Of a DNA stretch of 64,000 nucleotides, positions 44,545 through 53,059 are shown piece after piece. Made by a program: the position numbers and the translations under genes. Within the stretch, counting starts at the first letter, position 1; the number at the start of each line of letters is the position of its first letter. This stretch comes from Streptomyces iconiensis. GTDB taxonomy: Bacteria; Actinomycetota; Actinomycetes; Streptomycetales; Streptomycetaceae. The notes beneath the pieces were generated by a model. The model made no database searches, was not told where the DNA came from, and saw nothing but the letters and a program-made list of their open reading frames with translations. The DNA lies in NCBI RefSeq assembly GCF_028657195.3, contig NZ_JANCPR020000008.1, forward strand, positions 1-64,000, given 5' to 3'.

Positions 44545-45288
44545 CTACGCGAGGAACCCGCGCAACAGCGCAGCCGTACCCGCACAGTGCTCGCGCGCGA
44601 TGGCGCGCGCCGCCTCACCGTCCCCGTCCAGCACGGCGACCACCATCGCGCCGTGCTGCCGCTGCGCGTGCTCCAGGTTCCGTACGAGCAGCGGAATACG
44701 GTTGAGCAGTTCGTTGAGCGTGGCGCGTACGGCGGCGTACTGCGCGGTCAGCGACGGAGACCCCGCCAGTTCCACGAGCGTGAGGTGGAAGAGCGTGTCG
44801 TGCCTGCGGTAGCCGTGCAGCGCGGCCTCATGCGTGGCGTCCAGTGCCGCGCGCAGCCGCCCGGCCTCGCCGTCCGACAGGCCGCGCGCGGCGCAGAGTT
44901 CGGCGGCGCCCGCCTCCAGGACCTCGCGGAAGCGCAGCGTGTCGTCCAGGTCGAGGGACGCGGCCTGGACGCGCAGCCGTTCCCCGTCGTCCGTGGGCCC
45001 GTGGTGCGCGCGGACGAACGTGCCGCCGTACCGTCCGCGCCTGCTCTCCACGATGCCCTGCTCGGCCAGCACCCTCAGCACCTCGCGCAGGGTGACCCTG
45101 CTGATGCCCAGGCGCTCAGCCAAATCCCGCTCGGCGGGCAGCCGTTCGCCCTCGGCGACCAGGCCGAGGCGCACGATCTGGAGTATCTGTTCCAGTGCCT
45201 CCTCGAAGCCGTTGCCCGCGCGTACCGTACGCAGCACCGTGGCGAGCCTGTCGTCGCCGGCGGCTTCGCCCGCTCGGCCCTCCCGCAT
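44545..45288 (-). CDS. GntR/FadR-type transcriptional regulator
   Basis: This 247-residue regulator has a winged HTH of the FadR type (GERLPAERDLAERLGISRVTLREVLRVLAEQGIVESRRGRYGGTFV, about 53-97) and an all-helical FCD domain (LRFREVLEAGAAELCAARG ... HDTLFHLTLVELAGS ... EHCAGTAALL). ATG 45288 follows a GGAGAGGGAAGGGGG run. It is divergent from glnA4 and probably controls both that gene set and the permease. The ligand is unknown; an intermediate of the pathway is likely. Confidence 0.92.
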   Translation of the reverse strand: MREGRAGEAAGDDRLATVLRTVRAGNGFEEALEQILQIVRLGLVAEGERLPAERDLAERLGISRVTLREVLRVLAEQGIVESRRGRYGGTFVRAHHGPTDDGERLRVQAASLDLDDTLRFREVLEAGAAELCAARGLSDGEAGRLRAALDATHEAALHGYRRHDTLFHLTLVELAGSPSLTAQYAAVRATLNELLNRIPLLVRNLEHAQRQHGAMVVAVLDGDGEAARAIAREHCAGTAALLRGFLA

Positions 45289-45341
45289 GGGCCGCCCCCT
45301 TCCCTCTCCCTGGCCTTCCGGTCGCATGGCCTTCCGTTTCA

Positions 45342-45361
45342 AAGGTCTTGGTGACTACCTT
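45342..45361. promoter_or_regulatory. Operator-like half-sites upstream of glnA4
   Basis: AAGGT and ACCTT (45342-45346 and 45357-45361) form an inverted repeat with a 10-nt spacer, and an inner GGT...ACC recurs. It lies between the divergent GntR regulator and glnA4. FadR-type regulators bind short GGT/ACC-type dyads, so this is a weak candidate site. Confidence 0.3.
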
Positions 45362-45394
45362 ATGGCTTCCGGCGGACCTACAGGAGGCCCACTC

Positions 45395-46762
45395 GTGGCA
45401 GACCGCACGCCCCCGCTCGCCGTCAGCGAGCTGCGCAGACTTGTCGAGGCCGGGGAGATCGACACCGTCGTCCTCGCCTTCACGGACATGCAAGGACGCC
45501 TCCAGGGAAAGCGGTTCGCCGCACCCTTCTTCCTCTCCGACGTCCTCGACCACGGCGCCGAGGGGTGCAACTACCTCCTCGCCGTCGATGTCGACCTCAA
45601 CACGGTCGACGGATACGAGATGGCCTCATGGGAGCGCGGATACGGGGACTTCGCGCTGCACGGCGACACCGCCACCCTGCGCCGCCTGCCCTGGAACCCG
45701 GGCTCAGCCATGCTCACCGCCGACCTCGCCTGGCTCGACGGCTCACCGGTCGCCGCCTCGCCCCGCCAGATCCTCCGGCGCCAGCTCGACCGCCTCGCCG
45801 AACGCGGCTGGAGCGCCCACGTGGGCACCGAGCTGGAGTTCATGGTCTTCCAGGACACCTACGAGCAGGCATGGAACGGCGCCTACCGCTCCCTGACACC
45901 GGTCAACCAGTACAACGTCGACTACTCCATCCTCGGCACCGGACGCGTCGAGCCCCTGCTGCGCCGTATCCGCAACGAGATGGCCGGCGCCGGCATGACC
46001 GTCGAGTCGGCCAAGGGCGAGTGCAACCTCGGGCAGCACGAGATCGCCTTCCGCTACGACGACGCGCTCACCACCTGCGACCAGCACTCCCTCTACAAGA
46101 CCGGGGCCAAGGAGATCGCGGCACAGGAGGGCCAGGCGCTCACCTTCATGGCGAAGTACGACGAGCGCGAGGGCAACTCCTGCCACATCCACCTCTCGCT
46201 GCGCGACGCGGCGGGCCACCCCGTCCTGGCCGACGAGGCGGGCCCGTACGGCATGTCGCCGCTGATGCGGCACTTCCTGGCCGGACAGCTCGCCGCCATG
46301 CGGGAGTTCACACTGCTCTACGCGCCCAACATCAACTCCTACAAGCGCTTTCAGCCCGGCTCCTTCGCACCCACGGCCGTCGCCTGGGGCCCCGACAACC
46401 GCACCTGCGCGCTGCGCGTCATCGGCCGCGGCAGGGGGCACCGGCTGGAGAACCGCGTACCGGGCGGCGACGTGAACCCGTACCTCGCCGTAGCCGGAAT
46501 GATCGCCGCGGGACTCCACGGCATCGACAACGAGTTGGAGCTGCCCGAACCCTGCACAGGCAACGCGTACACGGGCGACGCCGCACACGTCCCCTTCACC
46601 CTGCGGGAGGCGGCGGAGCTGTGGGGTGCGAGCGCACTCGCGCGCGACGCCTTCGGTACCGAGGTGGTGGACCACTACCTCAACATGGCCACCGTGGAGC
46701 AGAACGCCTTCGACGCGGCCGTGACGGACTGGGAGCGGTTCCGCTCCTTCGAACGCATGTGA
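45395..46762 (+). CDS. glnA4: Gamma-glutamylethanolamide-type synthetase (GlnA4-like)
   Basis: This 455-residue type I glutamine synthetase-like enzyme has FTDMQGRLQGKRFAAPFF, the catalytic GTELEFMVF, CNLGQHEIAFRYDDAL, KYDEREGNSCHIHLS and a C-terminal RVIGRGRGHRLENRVPGGDVNPYLAVAG. It closely resembles what I recall of S. coelicolor GlnA4 (SCO1613), reported to attach glutamate to ethanolamine. True GlnA adenylylation-site residues and the ammonia Asp context differ. GTG 45395 follows CAGGAGGCC. It would make gamma-glutamylethanolamide from ethanolamine, glutamate and ATP. Confidence 0.92.
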   Translation: MADRTPPLAVSELRRLVEAGEIDTVVLAFTDMQGRLQGKRFAAPFFLSDVLDHGAEGCNYLLAVDVDLNTVDGYEMASWERGYGDFALHGDTATLRRLPWNPGSAMLTADLAWLDGSPVAASPRQILRRQLDRLAERGWSAHVGTELEFMVFQDTYEQAWNGAYRSLTPVNQYNVDYSILGTGRVEPLLRRIRNEMAGAGMTVESAKGECNLGQHEIAFRYDDALTTCDQHSLYKTGAKEIAAQEGQALTFMAKYDEREGNSCHIHLSLRDAAGHPVLADEAGPYGMSPLMRHFLAGQLAAMREFTLLYAPNINSYKRFQPGSFAPTAVAWGPDNRTCALRVIGRGRGHRLENRVPGGDVNPYLAVAGMIAAGLHGIDNELELPEPCTGNAYTGDAAHVPFTLREAAELWGASALARDAFGTEVVDHYLNMATVEQNAFDAAVTDWERFRSFERM

Positions 46763-46773
46763 GGCACATTCCG

Positions 46774-48264
46774 TTGACCGAACAGCAGCCGAACGAAGAG
46801 CAGTTGAACGAAGAGCAAGAGCGACAGCGGCAGCAGAAGCAAGTGCAGCCGCAAGAGCAACAGCAACAGCAGCAGCAACCGGCGCAGCACGCTCAGCCGG
46901 ACGAGCACCTGGTCGTCAACCCCGCGACCGAGGAACTGGTCGCCAAGGTTCCCGCGACCACACCCGGCGAGGTGCACGCCGCCGTCGTACGGGCCACGGC
47001 GGCGCAGACCGCGTGGGCCGCGCTCGCCCCCGCCGACCGTGCCAGGACGCTGCGCCGCTTCGCCGCCGTCGTCGACGCGCACAGCGAGGAACTCGCCGTG
47101 CTGGAGGTCGCCGAGGCGGGCCACCCGCTCGGCAACGCGCGCTGGGAGGCGGGCAACGTACGCGACCTGCTCGACTACTCCGCCGGCGGAGTCGAACGGC
47201 TCACCGGCAGCCAGATCCCCGTCGCCGGTGGCGTCAACCTCACCTTCGCCGAACCGCTGGGCGTCGTCGCGGTCATCGCGCCCTGGAACTTCCCCATGCC
47301 CGTCGCCGCCTGGGGCACGGCCCCCGCGCTGGCAGCGGGCAACGCCGTGCTCCTCAAGCCCGCCGAGACCACGCCGCTGACCGCGCTGAGGCTGGCCGAA
47401 CTCGGCCTGGAGGCCGGGCTGCCCGAGGGGCTCTTCCAGGTGCTGCCCGGCGAGGGGCCCGTCACGGGCACGGCGCTGGTCGAACACCCCGGTGTGGCCA
47501 AGGTCGTCTTCACGGGGTCCACCGCCGTCGGCAAACAGATCATGGCCCGCTGCGCCGCCTCCGTGAAGCCCGTGACCCTCGAACTCGGCGGCAAGAGCCC
47601 CAACATCGTCTTCGCCGACGCCGACCTGGAACGCGCTGCCGCAGCCGCCCCAGGCTCGTTCCTGGACAACACGGGCCAGGACTGCTGCGCCCGCAGCCGC
47701 ATCCTCGTACAGCGGAGCGTCTACGACCGGTTCCTCGCGCTGCTGGAGCCCGCCGTGCACGCCTTCACCGTCGGTGACCCGGCCGACGAGGCCACCGCCA
47801 TGGGCCCCCTCGCCTCGGCACGCCAGCGTGCCCGCGTCCGCTCCTACGTTCCCGAGGACGCGCCGGCGCTCATCAGGGGCCGGGCGCCCGAAGGCCCCGG
47901 GTTCTGGTACCCGGCGACCGTGCTGGAGGCGGCGCCGGGGGAGCGGGCCGCCGTCGAGGAGGTGTTCGGGCCCGTCGCCGTCATCGCTCCCTTCGAGGAC
48001 GAGGCCGACGCCGTACGCCTCGCCAACGACACCGAATACGGCCTCTCCGGCTCCCTGTGGACCCGCGACGGAGCCCGCGCGCTGCGTGTCTCGCGTGCCG
48101 TCGCGGCCGGGAACCTCTCGGTCAACTCGCACAGCAGCGTGCGCTATTCGACCCCGTTCGGCGGCTACAAGCAGTCCGGGCTCGGCCGTGAGCTGGGCCC
48201 CGGAGCGCTCGCCGCCTTCACCGAGACCAAGAACGTCTTCATCAGCACGGAGGAGAGCCAGTGA
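46774..48264 (+). CDS. Aldehyde dehydrogenase with Gln-rich N-terminal extension
   Basis: This 496-residue NAD(P)-dependent aldehyde dehydrogenase has VVAVIAPWNFPMP, GKSPNIVFADADLE with the general-base Glu (in VTLELGG), and catalytic Cys304/Cys305 in NTGQDCCARSR. It would oxidise the gamma-glutamyl-aldehyde to gamma-glutamylglycine. The start is TTG 46774, with GTGAGGC upstream and 11 nt after glnA4. It gives an odd Gln/Glu-rich N-terminus (about residues 2-40, including a run of seven Gln) before the core VVNPATEELVAKV. There is no later ATG, GTG or TTG that keeps this core strand, so the tract is probably translated. It ends with a 4-nt overlap into the SDR. Confidence 0.88.
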   Translation: MTEQQPNEEQLNEEQERQRQQKQVQPQEQQQQQQQPAQHAQPDEHLVVNPATEELVAKVPATTPGEVHAAVVRATAAQTAWAALAPADRARTLRRFAAVVDAHSEELAVLEVAEAGHPLGNARWEAGNVRDLLDYSAGGVERLTGSQIPVAGGVNLTFAEPLGVVAVIAPWNFPMPVAAWGTAPALAAGNAVLLKPAETTPLTALRLAELGLEAGLPEGLFQVLPGEGPVTGTALVEHPGVAKVVFTGSTAVGKQIMARCAASVKPVTLELGGKSPNIVFADADLERAAAAAPGSFLDNTGQDCCARSRILVQRSVYDRFLALLEPAVHAFTVGDPADEATAMGPLASARQRARVRSYVPEDAPALIRGRAPEGPGFWYPATVLEAAPGERAAVEEVFGPVAVIAPFEDEADAVRLANDTEYGLSGSLWTRDGARALRVSRAVAAGNLSVNSHSSVRYSTPFGGYKQSGLGRELGPGALAAFTETKNVFISTEESQ

Positions 48265-49052
48265 CGGACACCGAGAACGCCCCCGTCTGCCGCCGCCTCG
48301 TCGGCCGTACGGCCGTCATCACAGGAGCGGGCAGCGGCATCGGCCTCGCCACGGCGCGCAGGCTCGCCTCCGAAGGCGCGCACGTGATCTGCGCCGACGT
48401 GGACAGCGTGCGCGGCAAGGCAGCGGCCGAGGAGACCGGCGGCCTCTACCTCGCGACCGACGTCACCGACCCCGATCAGGTCGAGGCGCTCTTCCGCACC
48501 ACGCACGAGACATACGGCTCCGTGGACATCGCCTTCAACAACGCGGGCATCTCGCCGCCCGACGACGACTCCATCCTGGAGACGGGGCTCGACGCCTGGC
48601 AGCGCGTCCAGCAGGTCAACCTCACCTCCGTCTACCTGTGCTGCAAGGCGGCGCTGCCCTACATGCGCGAGCAGGGGCGCGGCTCCATCATCAACACCGC
48701 CTCGTTCGTCGCCGTCATGGGAGCCGCGACATCCCAGATCAGCTACACCGCTTCCAAGGGCGGGGTGCTCGCCATGTCGCGCGAACTGGGCGTGCAGTTC
48801 GCGCGCGAGGGCATCAGGGTCAACGCGCTGTGTCCGGGGCCCGTGAACACGCCCCTGCTCAAGGAACTGTTCGCCAAGGACCCCGAGCGCGCTGAGCGGC
48901 GGCTCGTCCATGTGCCGGTGGGCCGTTTCGCCGAGCCCGAGGAGATCGCCGCGGCCGTGGCCTTCCTCGCGAGCGACGACGCGTCGTTCGTGAACGCGGC
49001 GGAATTCCTCGTCGACGGCGGCATCGCGGGCGCGTACGTGACACCGCTGTAG
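48261..49052 (+). CDS. Short-chain dehydrogenase/reductase of the ethanolamine cluster
   Basis: This 263-residue classical SDR has nucleotide motif TGAGSGIG (21-28), NNAG, the catalytic Ser in NTASFV and Y162-x3-K166, and PGPVNTP. It likely oxidises gamma-glutamylethanolamide to the aldehyde for the preceding dehydrogenase. GTG 48261 overlaps the upstream stop (GTGA), so the two are coupled. It is the last gene of the glnA4 operon by position. The exact alcohol substrate is inferred from context only. Confidence 0.9.
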   Translation: MTDTENAPVCRRLVGRTAVITGAGSGIGLATARRLASEGAHVICADVDSVRGKAAAEETGGLYLATDVTDPDQVEALFRTTHETYGSVDIAFNNAGISPPDDDSILETGLDAWQRVQQVNLTSVYLCCKAALPYMREQGRGSIINTASFVAVMGAATSQISYTASKGGVLAMSRELGVQFAREGIRVNALCPGPVNTPLLKELFAKDPERAERRLVHVPVGRFAEPEEIAAAVAFLASDDASFVNAAEFLVDGGIAGAYVTPL

Positions 49053-49105
49053 CCCCGGGCGTAGCCCCGACACGTCAGCGGGGCGGGGCGCCGGATGATT
49101 CCTGT

Positions 49106-49145
49106 GATTGTCGATGTAGCGTGCACACGGTCAACGTCGACAATC
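49106..49145. promoter_or_regulatory. Inverted repeat before the secreted HAD phosphatase
   Basis: GATTGTCGA (49106-49114) and TCGACAATC (49137-49145) are perfect inverted repeats 22 nt apart. The second arm ends 3 nt before the AGGAGG (49149-49153) of the HAD gene at 49162. Centre-to-centre spacing is 31 bp, about three helical turns. It could be a paired operator or a leader hairpin that hides the ribosome binding site. Confidence 0.6.
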
Positions 49146-49161
49146 CCAGGAGGGGTGCCAC

Positions 49162-50457
49162 ATGCGCAGTAGATCCGTCCTGACCGGCCTCACCATGGCG
49201 GCGGCGCTCGCCGCCACCCTCACGGCGGCCCCCGCCCAGGCCGGCCCGCAGCACCAGCACCCCGGCCACGGCCATGGGTGCCCGCAGCTCTCGAAGGAAC
49301 TGCCCTGGCACGCGGACAACCGCGCCAAGCTCCAGCGCACCATCGACGAACGCGGCACGTGCTCGCCGGGCTGGCGAGGCGGCAAGCACCGCCCGGTCGC
49401 CGCCTTCGACTGGGACAACACCATCGTCAAGAACGACTCGACCGACGCCACGATCGCCTGGGCGCTGCGGCACGACAAGGTCCTGCGTCCCAAGAGCTGG
49501 GCGGCCACCAGCGAGTGGCTCACCCCCGCGGCCGACCGCGCGCTCACCGAGGCATGCGGGACAGAGGTGCCGGCCGGTGAGCCCCTGCCCACCTCCACCA
49601 ACGCCGCGTGCGCCGACGAGATCCTCCAGGTGCGCGGCGAGGCGGAGACGATGAGCGGCGAGAAGGCGTTCGCGGGGGACTGGAACCACCGCCGCACGGT
49701 CCCCGAGTACGCCTGGGTGCCGCAGCTCTTCGCCGGTCACACGGTGTCCGAACTGCGCGCGTACGCGCGTGCCGCCCGCGACGAGGCGCTGGCGGCCCCG
49801 GTGGGCGCCGAACAGAAGGTCGGCACGCACACCGTCCCCGCCTACAGCCGCTACTACGAGCAGCAGAAGGACCTGGTCCGTACGCTCCAGAAGGCCGGGT
49901 TCAACGTCTACATCGTCTCGGCAGGCTCGGAGCCGGTCGCCGAGGAGTGGGCCAAGGGTGTCAATATCGACCGGCGGCACACCGTCGCCATCCGCAGCGT
50001 CCTCAAGCACGGCAGGATCACCACCTCCATGGAGGGCTGCGGCGACGTCCCCGCCGGCAAGGGAGAGGCGATCCCGTACATCGACGGCAAGCGCTGCGTC
50101 ATCAATCAGGAGATCTTCGGCATCAAGGGTGCCAAGGCGTGGCAGAAGCAGGCACCTTCGCACCGGATCGCGATCGGCGGCGGTGACGCCGACACCGATG
50201 TGACCTTCGTGGGCGACGCCACCGGCACCCACCTCGTGCTCAACCGCAACAAGCCCGAGATCATGTGCCGTGGCTACGACGACGCGGACGGACGCTGGGC
50301 CGTGAACCCGATGTTCATCGAGCCGCTGCCCCGCAAGAGCGAGCCCTACCCCTGCGCGACCGAGGGCTTCACACGCCCCGACGGCACCCTGGGGCCCGTG
50401 CGCCGCGACGACGGGTCGGTCATCCCCGACCAGCGGGACACCGCGTACGGAGCCTGA
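49162..50457 (+). CDS. Secreted HAD-superfamily phosphatase, phosphorylcholine-phosphatase-like
   Basis: This 431-residue protein has an export signal (MRSRSVLTGLTMAAALAATLTAAPAQA). The HAD core has motif I DWDNTIVKND (D83, D85), motif II VSAGSEP, a later Lys, and motif IV GGGDADTD. A large helical insertion sits between motifs I and II. It resembles bacterial phosphorylcholine phosphatases by layout, from memory. If so, it would free choline or ethanolamine from phosphorylated head groups outside the cell, beside the ethanolamine cluster. AGGAGG lies 8 nt before the ATG, after an inverted repeat. The substrate is unverified. Confidence 0.82.
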   Translation: MRSRSVLTGLTMAAALAATLTAAPAQAGPQHQHPGHGHGCPQLSKELPWHADNRAKLQRTIDERGTCSPGWRGGKHRPVAAFDWDNTIVKNDSTDATIAWALRHDKVLRPKSWAATSEWLTPAADRALTEACGTEVPAGEPLPTSTNAACADEILQVRGEAETMSGEKAFAGDWNHRRTVPEYAWVPQLFAGHTVSELRAYARAARDEALAAPVGAEQKVGTHTVPAYSRYYEQQKDLVRTLQKAGFNVYIVSAGSEPVAEEWAKGVNIDRRHTVAIRSVLKHGRITTSMEGCGDVPAGKGEAIPYIDGKRCVINQEIFGIKGAKAWQKQAPSHRIAIGGGDADTDVTFVGDATGTHLVLNRNKPEIMCRGYDDADGRWAVNPMFIEPLPRKSEPYPCATEGFTRPDGTLGPVRRDDGSVIPDQRDTAYGA

Positions 50458-50506
50458 CGCACCGACCCCGCTGCATGTCGTACACGTGTTGCCATAGGGT
50501 GCGACC

Positions 50507-51415
50507 GTGACCATGACGACCCCTCCCGGCTGGTATCCCGATCCCGGGCAGATGCCCCAACTCCCGCCCCAGGAACGCTGGTGGGACGGCAGCACATGGA
50601 CCGGGCACACCCGACCCGCCGTGGGCGTGCCCCCGATGCCGTCGTCCCCACCGGGCGGCGGCGCGGGGCGCGGGCCCCTCATCGCGGGCATCGTGGGAGG
50701 GGTCGTGCTCATCGCCGCTGTCGTCGTCGCCGCGGTGCTCTTCCTCGCTCCGGGCGACGACTCGGGGAACGACAAGCCGGAGGCCGGGTCCAAGTCCAGC
50801 CAGCCGGCGCCCGAGGACGCCCCGGGCGGGCAGGACGACGGAACGCCGTCCGAGCCGCCGTCCCAGGACGGCGAGGTCGTCCCCAGCCCTGAACTCGGCG
50901 TCGGTGTCCCCGTGCCCGAGGGCTGGGAACAGCCCCGCCCGGACTCGCCGTTCATCAGCAGCGAGAAGGAGTACGCGTGCCCCAAGCCGCAGTCCGTACG
51001 CTGCGTGCGCGGTGGCGCCAACCTGCTGCCGGTCTCCAGCGGCTGGGAAGGCGAGGCGGAACTCAAGGAGGCCACGGAACTCCAGGTGGCCAAGAACGCC
51101 AAGCAGTCGTACGACAAGAAGGCGTACGGCGGCATCACCTCCCACAAGGTGACCGAATCCGGCAAGGTCACCGTCGCCGGCCGGCCCGGCTACCGCATCC
51201 GCTGGCGCATCAACAACAAGGTGGGCCCGGACGCGTACGTGGAGAGCGTCGTCTTCCGCTCACCCCACCTCCCTGAGGAGATACTGACCCTCTGGAGCAG
51301 CGTCGACGTGGCCGAAGGGGCGCCTCCCACCTCCGACCTGGACGACATGCGCGAGGGCATGGTCAAGACCGAGCTGGGCGAGGGCGGAACGGGCAGCGAC
51401 GGCGAGTCGGTCTGA
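50507..51415 (+). CDS. DUF2510-containing single-pass membrane protein
   Basis: This 302-residue protein has the DUF2510 motif TPPGWYPDPG ... RWWDGSTWTGHT (about 4-34), then a transmembrane helix (GPLIAGIVGGVVLIAAVVVAAVLFLA, about 56-81) and a Pro/Glu/Ser-rich linker. The outer domain has two cysteines in YACPKPQSVRCVRGG and a beta-rich LHHT-like tail. DUF2510 proteins are common in actinobacteria and often tied to cell envelope functions. TAGGGT (50495-50500) is 6 nt before GTG 50507, so the mRNA may be leaderless; ATG 50513 is the alternative start. The function is unknown. Confidence 0.82.
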   Translation: MTMTTPPGWYPDPGQMPQLPPQERWWDGSTWTGHTRPAVGVPPMPSSPPGGGAGRGPLIAGIVGGVVLIAAVVVAAVLFLAPGDDSGNDKPEAGSKSSQPAPEDAPGGQDDGTPSEPPSQDGEVVPSPELGVGVPVPEGWEQPRPDSPFISSEKEYACPKPQSVRCVRGGANLLPVSSGWEGEAELKEATELQVAKNAKQSYDKKAYGGITSHKVTESGKVTVAGRPGYRIRWRINNKVGPDAYVESVVFRSPHLPEEILTLWSSVDVAEGAPPTSDLDDMREGMVKTELGEGGTGSDGESV

Positions 51416-51587
51416 GACAAGGGGGTCCGGAGCCGGTCCGGGACACGGGGCCGGTCCGGGGGCCCGGAGTCGATCGGTCTGTGGCCCGGAGCCGGTCCGA
51501 GGCGCGGTCCGGTCCGATGGGGAGTCGAGCTGTGCGTGCGCGCGGGGCAGCGGGCCGCGTGCGCACGGTGGCACCCGGGCCGTGCCC

Positions 51588-52802
51588 TCACAGGAAGGTC
51601 ATGCCCTCGCCCCTGTACGTCGGCACCGTCTCCTTCACCTGTCCGCCCTCGACCAGGTGGAGCCGGTCGAAACGCTCGCACAGCTCACCGGACTTGGCGT
51701 GCCGGAACCACACCTTGTCCCCGATGAGCAGGTCGTCGGCAGGCTGCCCCCGCAGCGGCGTCTGCACCTCGCCCGGCCCCTCCAGCGGGTCGTAGCGCAG
51801 GCCCGCCGGCAGGTACGGCTGCGGCAGCCGGTCCTCGCCCGCAGCGCCCGAGGCGGGATAGCCGCCGCCCAGCACCGTGACGAAACCGACCCCGGGCCTG
51901 CGTACCACCGGCTGCGCGAACAGCGCCGCTGGACGGCCCGTGAAGGACGTGTAGTTGTCGAACAGGCGCGGCAGATAGAGGCCCGAGCCCGCGGCGATCT
52001 CCGTGACGGCCTCCTCGGCCGCCGTGTGCTGCACGCTTCCGGTGCCGCCCCCGTTCACGAACTCCAGGTCGGGCTCGACAGCGCGCACGGCACGTACGGC
52101 CGCGCCGCGCCGCGCCGCCAACTCGCGCCTGGCAGCCGCCTGCATCAGCCGTATCCCACGCGAACGCAGCGCGGCACCCGGCACCGCGTCCCCCACGCCC
52201 GCCACATGGGCCTCGTACGCCATCACGCCCACCAGCCGGAAGCCGGGGCGCCGCCGCACGGCACGCGCCAGCTCCGCGAGGTCGGCGGGGGAGTGCAGGG
52301 GCGAACGGTGCGCTCCGATACGTACGCGCCCGCCCAACAGCCGCAGTGAGGTGTCCAGTTCGAGGCAGACCCGGATCTCCTCGCTCCCGCCGTCCCGTGC
52401 AGCGTCGATCAGCGCGAGCTGCGCGGGGTCGTCGACCATGACGGTCACGGCGCCCGCCAGCTTGGGGTCGGAGGCCAGCTCGGCGTAGCAGGCGCGGTCG
52501 GCCGACGGGTAGGCCAGCAACACGTCCCGCACCCCGGAACGGGCCAGCCACAGCGACTCGGCGAGCGTGTAGCTCATGACTCCGCTGAAGCCGTCCATGG
52601 CCAGCACCCGGTCCAACAGGGCGCGGCAGCGCACCGACTTGCTCGCGACGCGTACGGGCTTGCCGCGCGCGCGGCGCAGTACGTCGGCCGCGTTGGCGTC
52701 GAACGCCTCCAGGTCGACCAGGGCGAGAGGCGCGTCCAGGTGGGCGGTCGCACGGTCATATCGTGCGCGGTCAGCGGCGAGATCGGCAGTCGTATCGAAC
52801 AC
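51588..52802 (-). CDS. PLP-dependent amino acid deaminase/aldolase (D-threonine aldolase-like)
   Basis: This 404-residue protein has an alanine-racemase-like TIM barrel N-terminal part with DLEAFDANAADVLRRARGKPVRVASKSVR, where K is the PLP lysine. Then come MSYTLAESLWLARSG, GVMAYEAHVAG, EFVNGGGTGSVQ, and a beta domain with VTVLGGGYPASGA. The tail DDLLIGDKVWFRHAKSGELCERF is typical of the family with metal-binding His and Cys. It is predicted to cleave or deaminate D-hydroxy amino acids such as D-threonine or D-serine. GTG 52802 is the most likely start. It is divergent from the proline-rich gene. Confidence 0.88.
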   Translation of the reverse strand: MFDTTADLAADRARYDRATAHLDAPLALVDLEAFDANAADVLRRARGKPVRVASKSVRCRALLDRVLAMDGFSGVMSYTLAESLWLARSGVRDVLLAYPSADRACYAELASDPKLAGAVTVMVDDPAQLALIDAARDGGSEEIRVCLELDTSLRLLGGRVRIGAHRSPLHSPADLAELARAVRRRPGFRLVGVMAYEAHVAGVGDAVPGAALRSRGIRLMQAAARRELAARRGAAVRAVRAVEPDLEFVNGGGTGSVQHTAAEEAVTEIAAGSGLYLPRLFDNYTSFTGRPAALFAQPVVRRPGVGFVTVLGGGYPASGAAGEDRLPQPYLPAGLRYDPLEGPGEVQTPLRGQPADDLLIGDKVWFRHAKSGELCERFDRLHLVEGGQVKETVPTYRGEGMTFL

Positions 52803-53059
52803 CCTCGCAGCTTGCCAGAGCCGCGCGTTCCGGCACAGCCCCAAGAGGCCGCGCGCGGGCACCGAACGGGACGCACACGGGCCCCGCGTGCGGGGCGCAG
52901 CGGCGCGTCCCGGCACCTCGGCCGGGTTGCCGTCCCTCCCCGTGCGCACCGTAGAGTGACGCAGCACGCCGTGACGGGATGGCACGCGGCGTGCTGTCCG
53001 AAACCGGCCTGCCCCGAAAGGCATTCGTGCGGGGTGGCACCGCGCGGGAGGGGGTGCAC

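Noticed and set aside
50475..50500. RecA-NDp-like site before the DUF2510 gene
   Set aside because: The TGTCG half-site is 11 rather than 8 nt from TAGGGT and the sixth base does not match.
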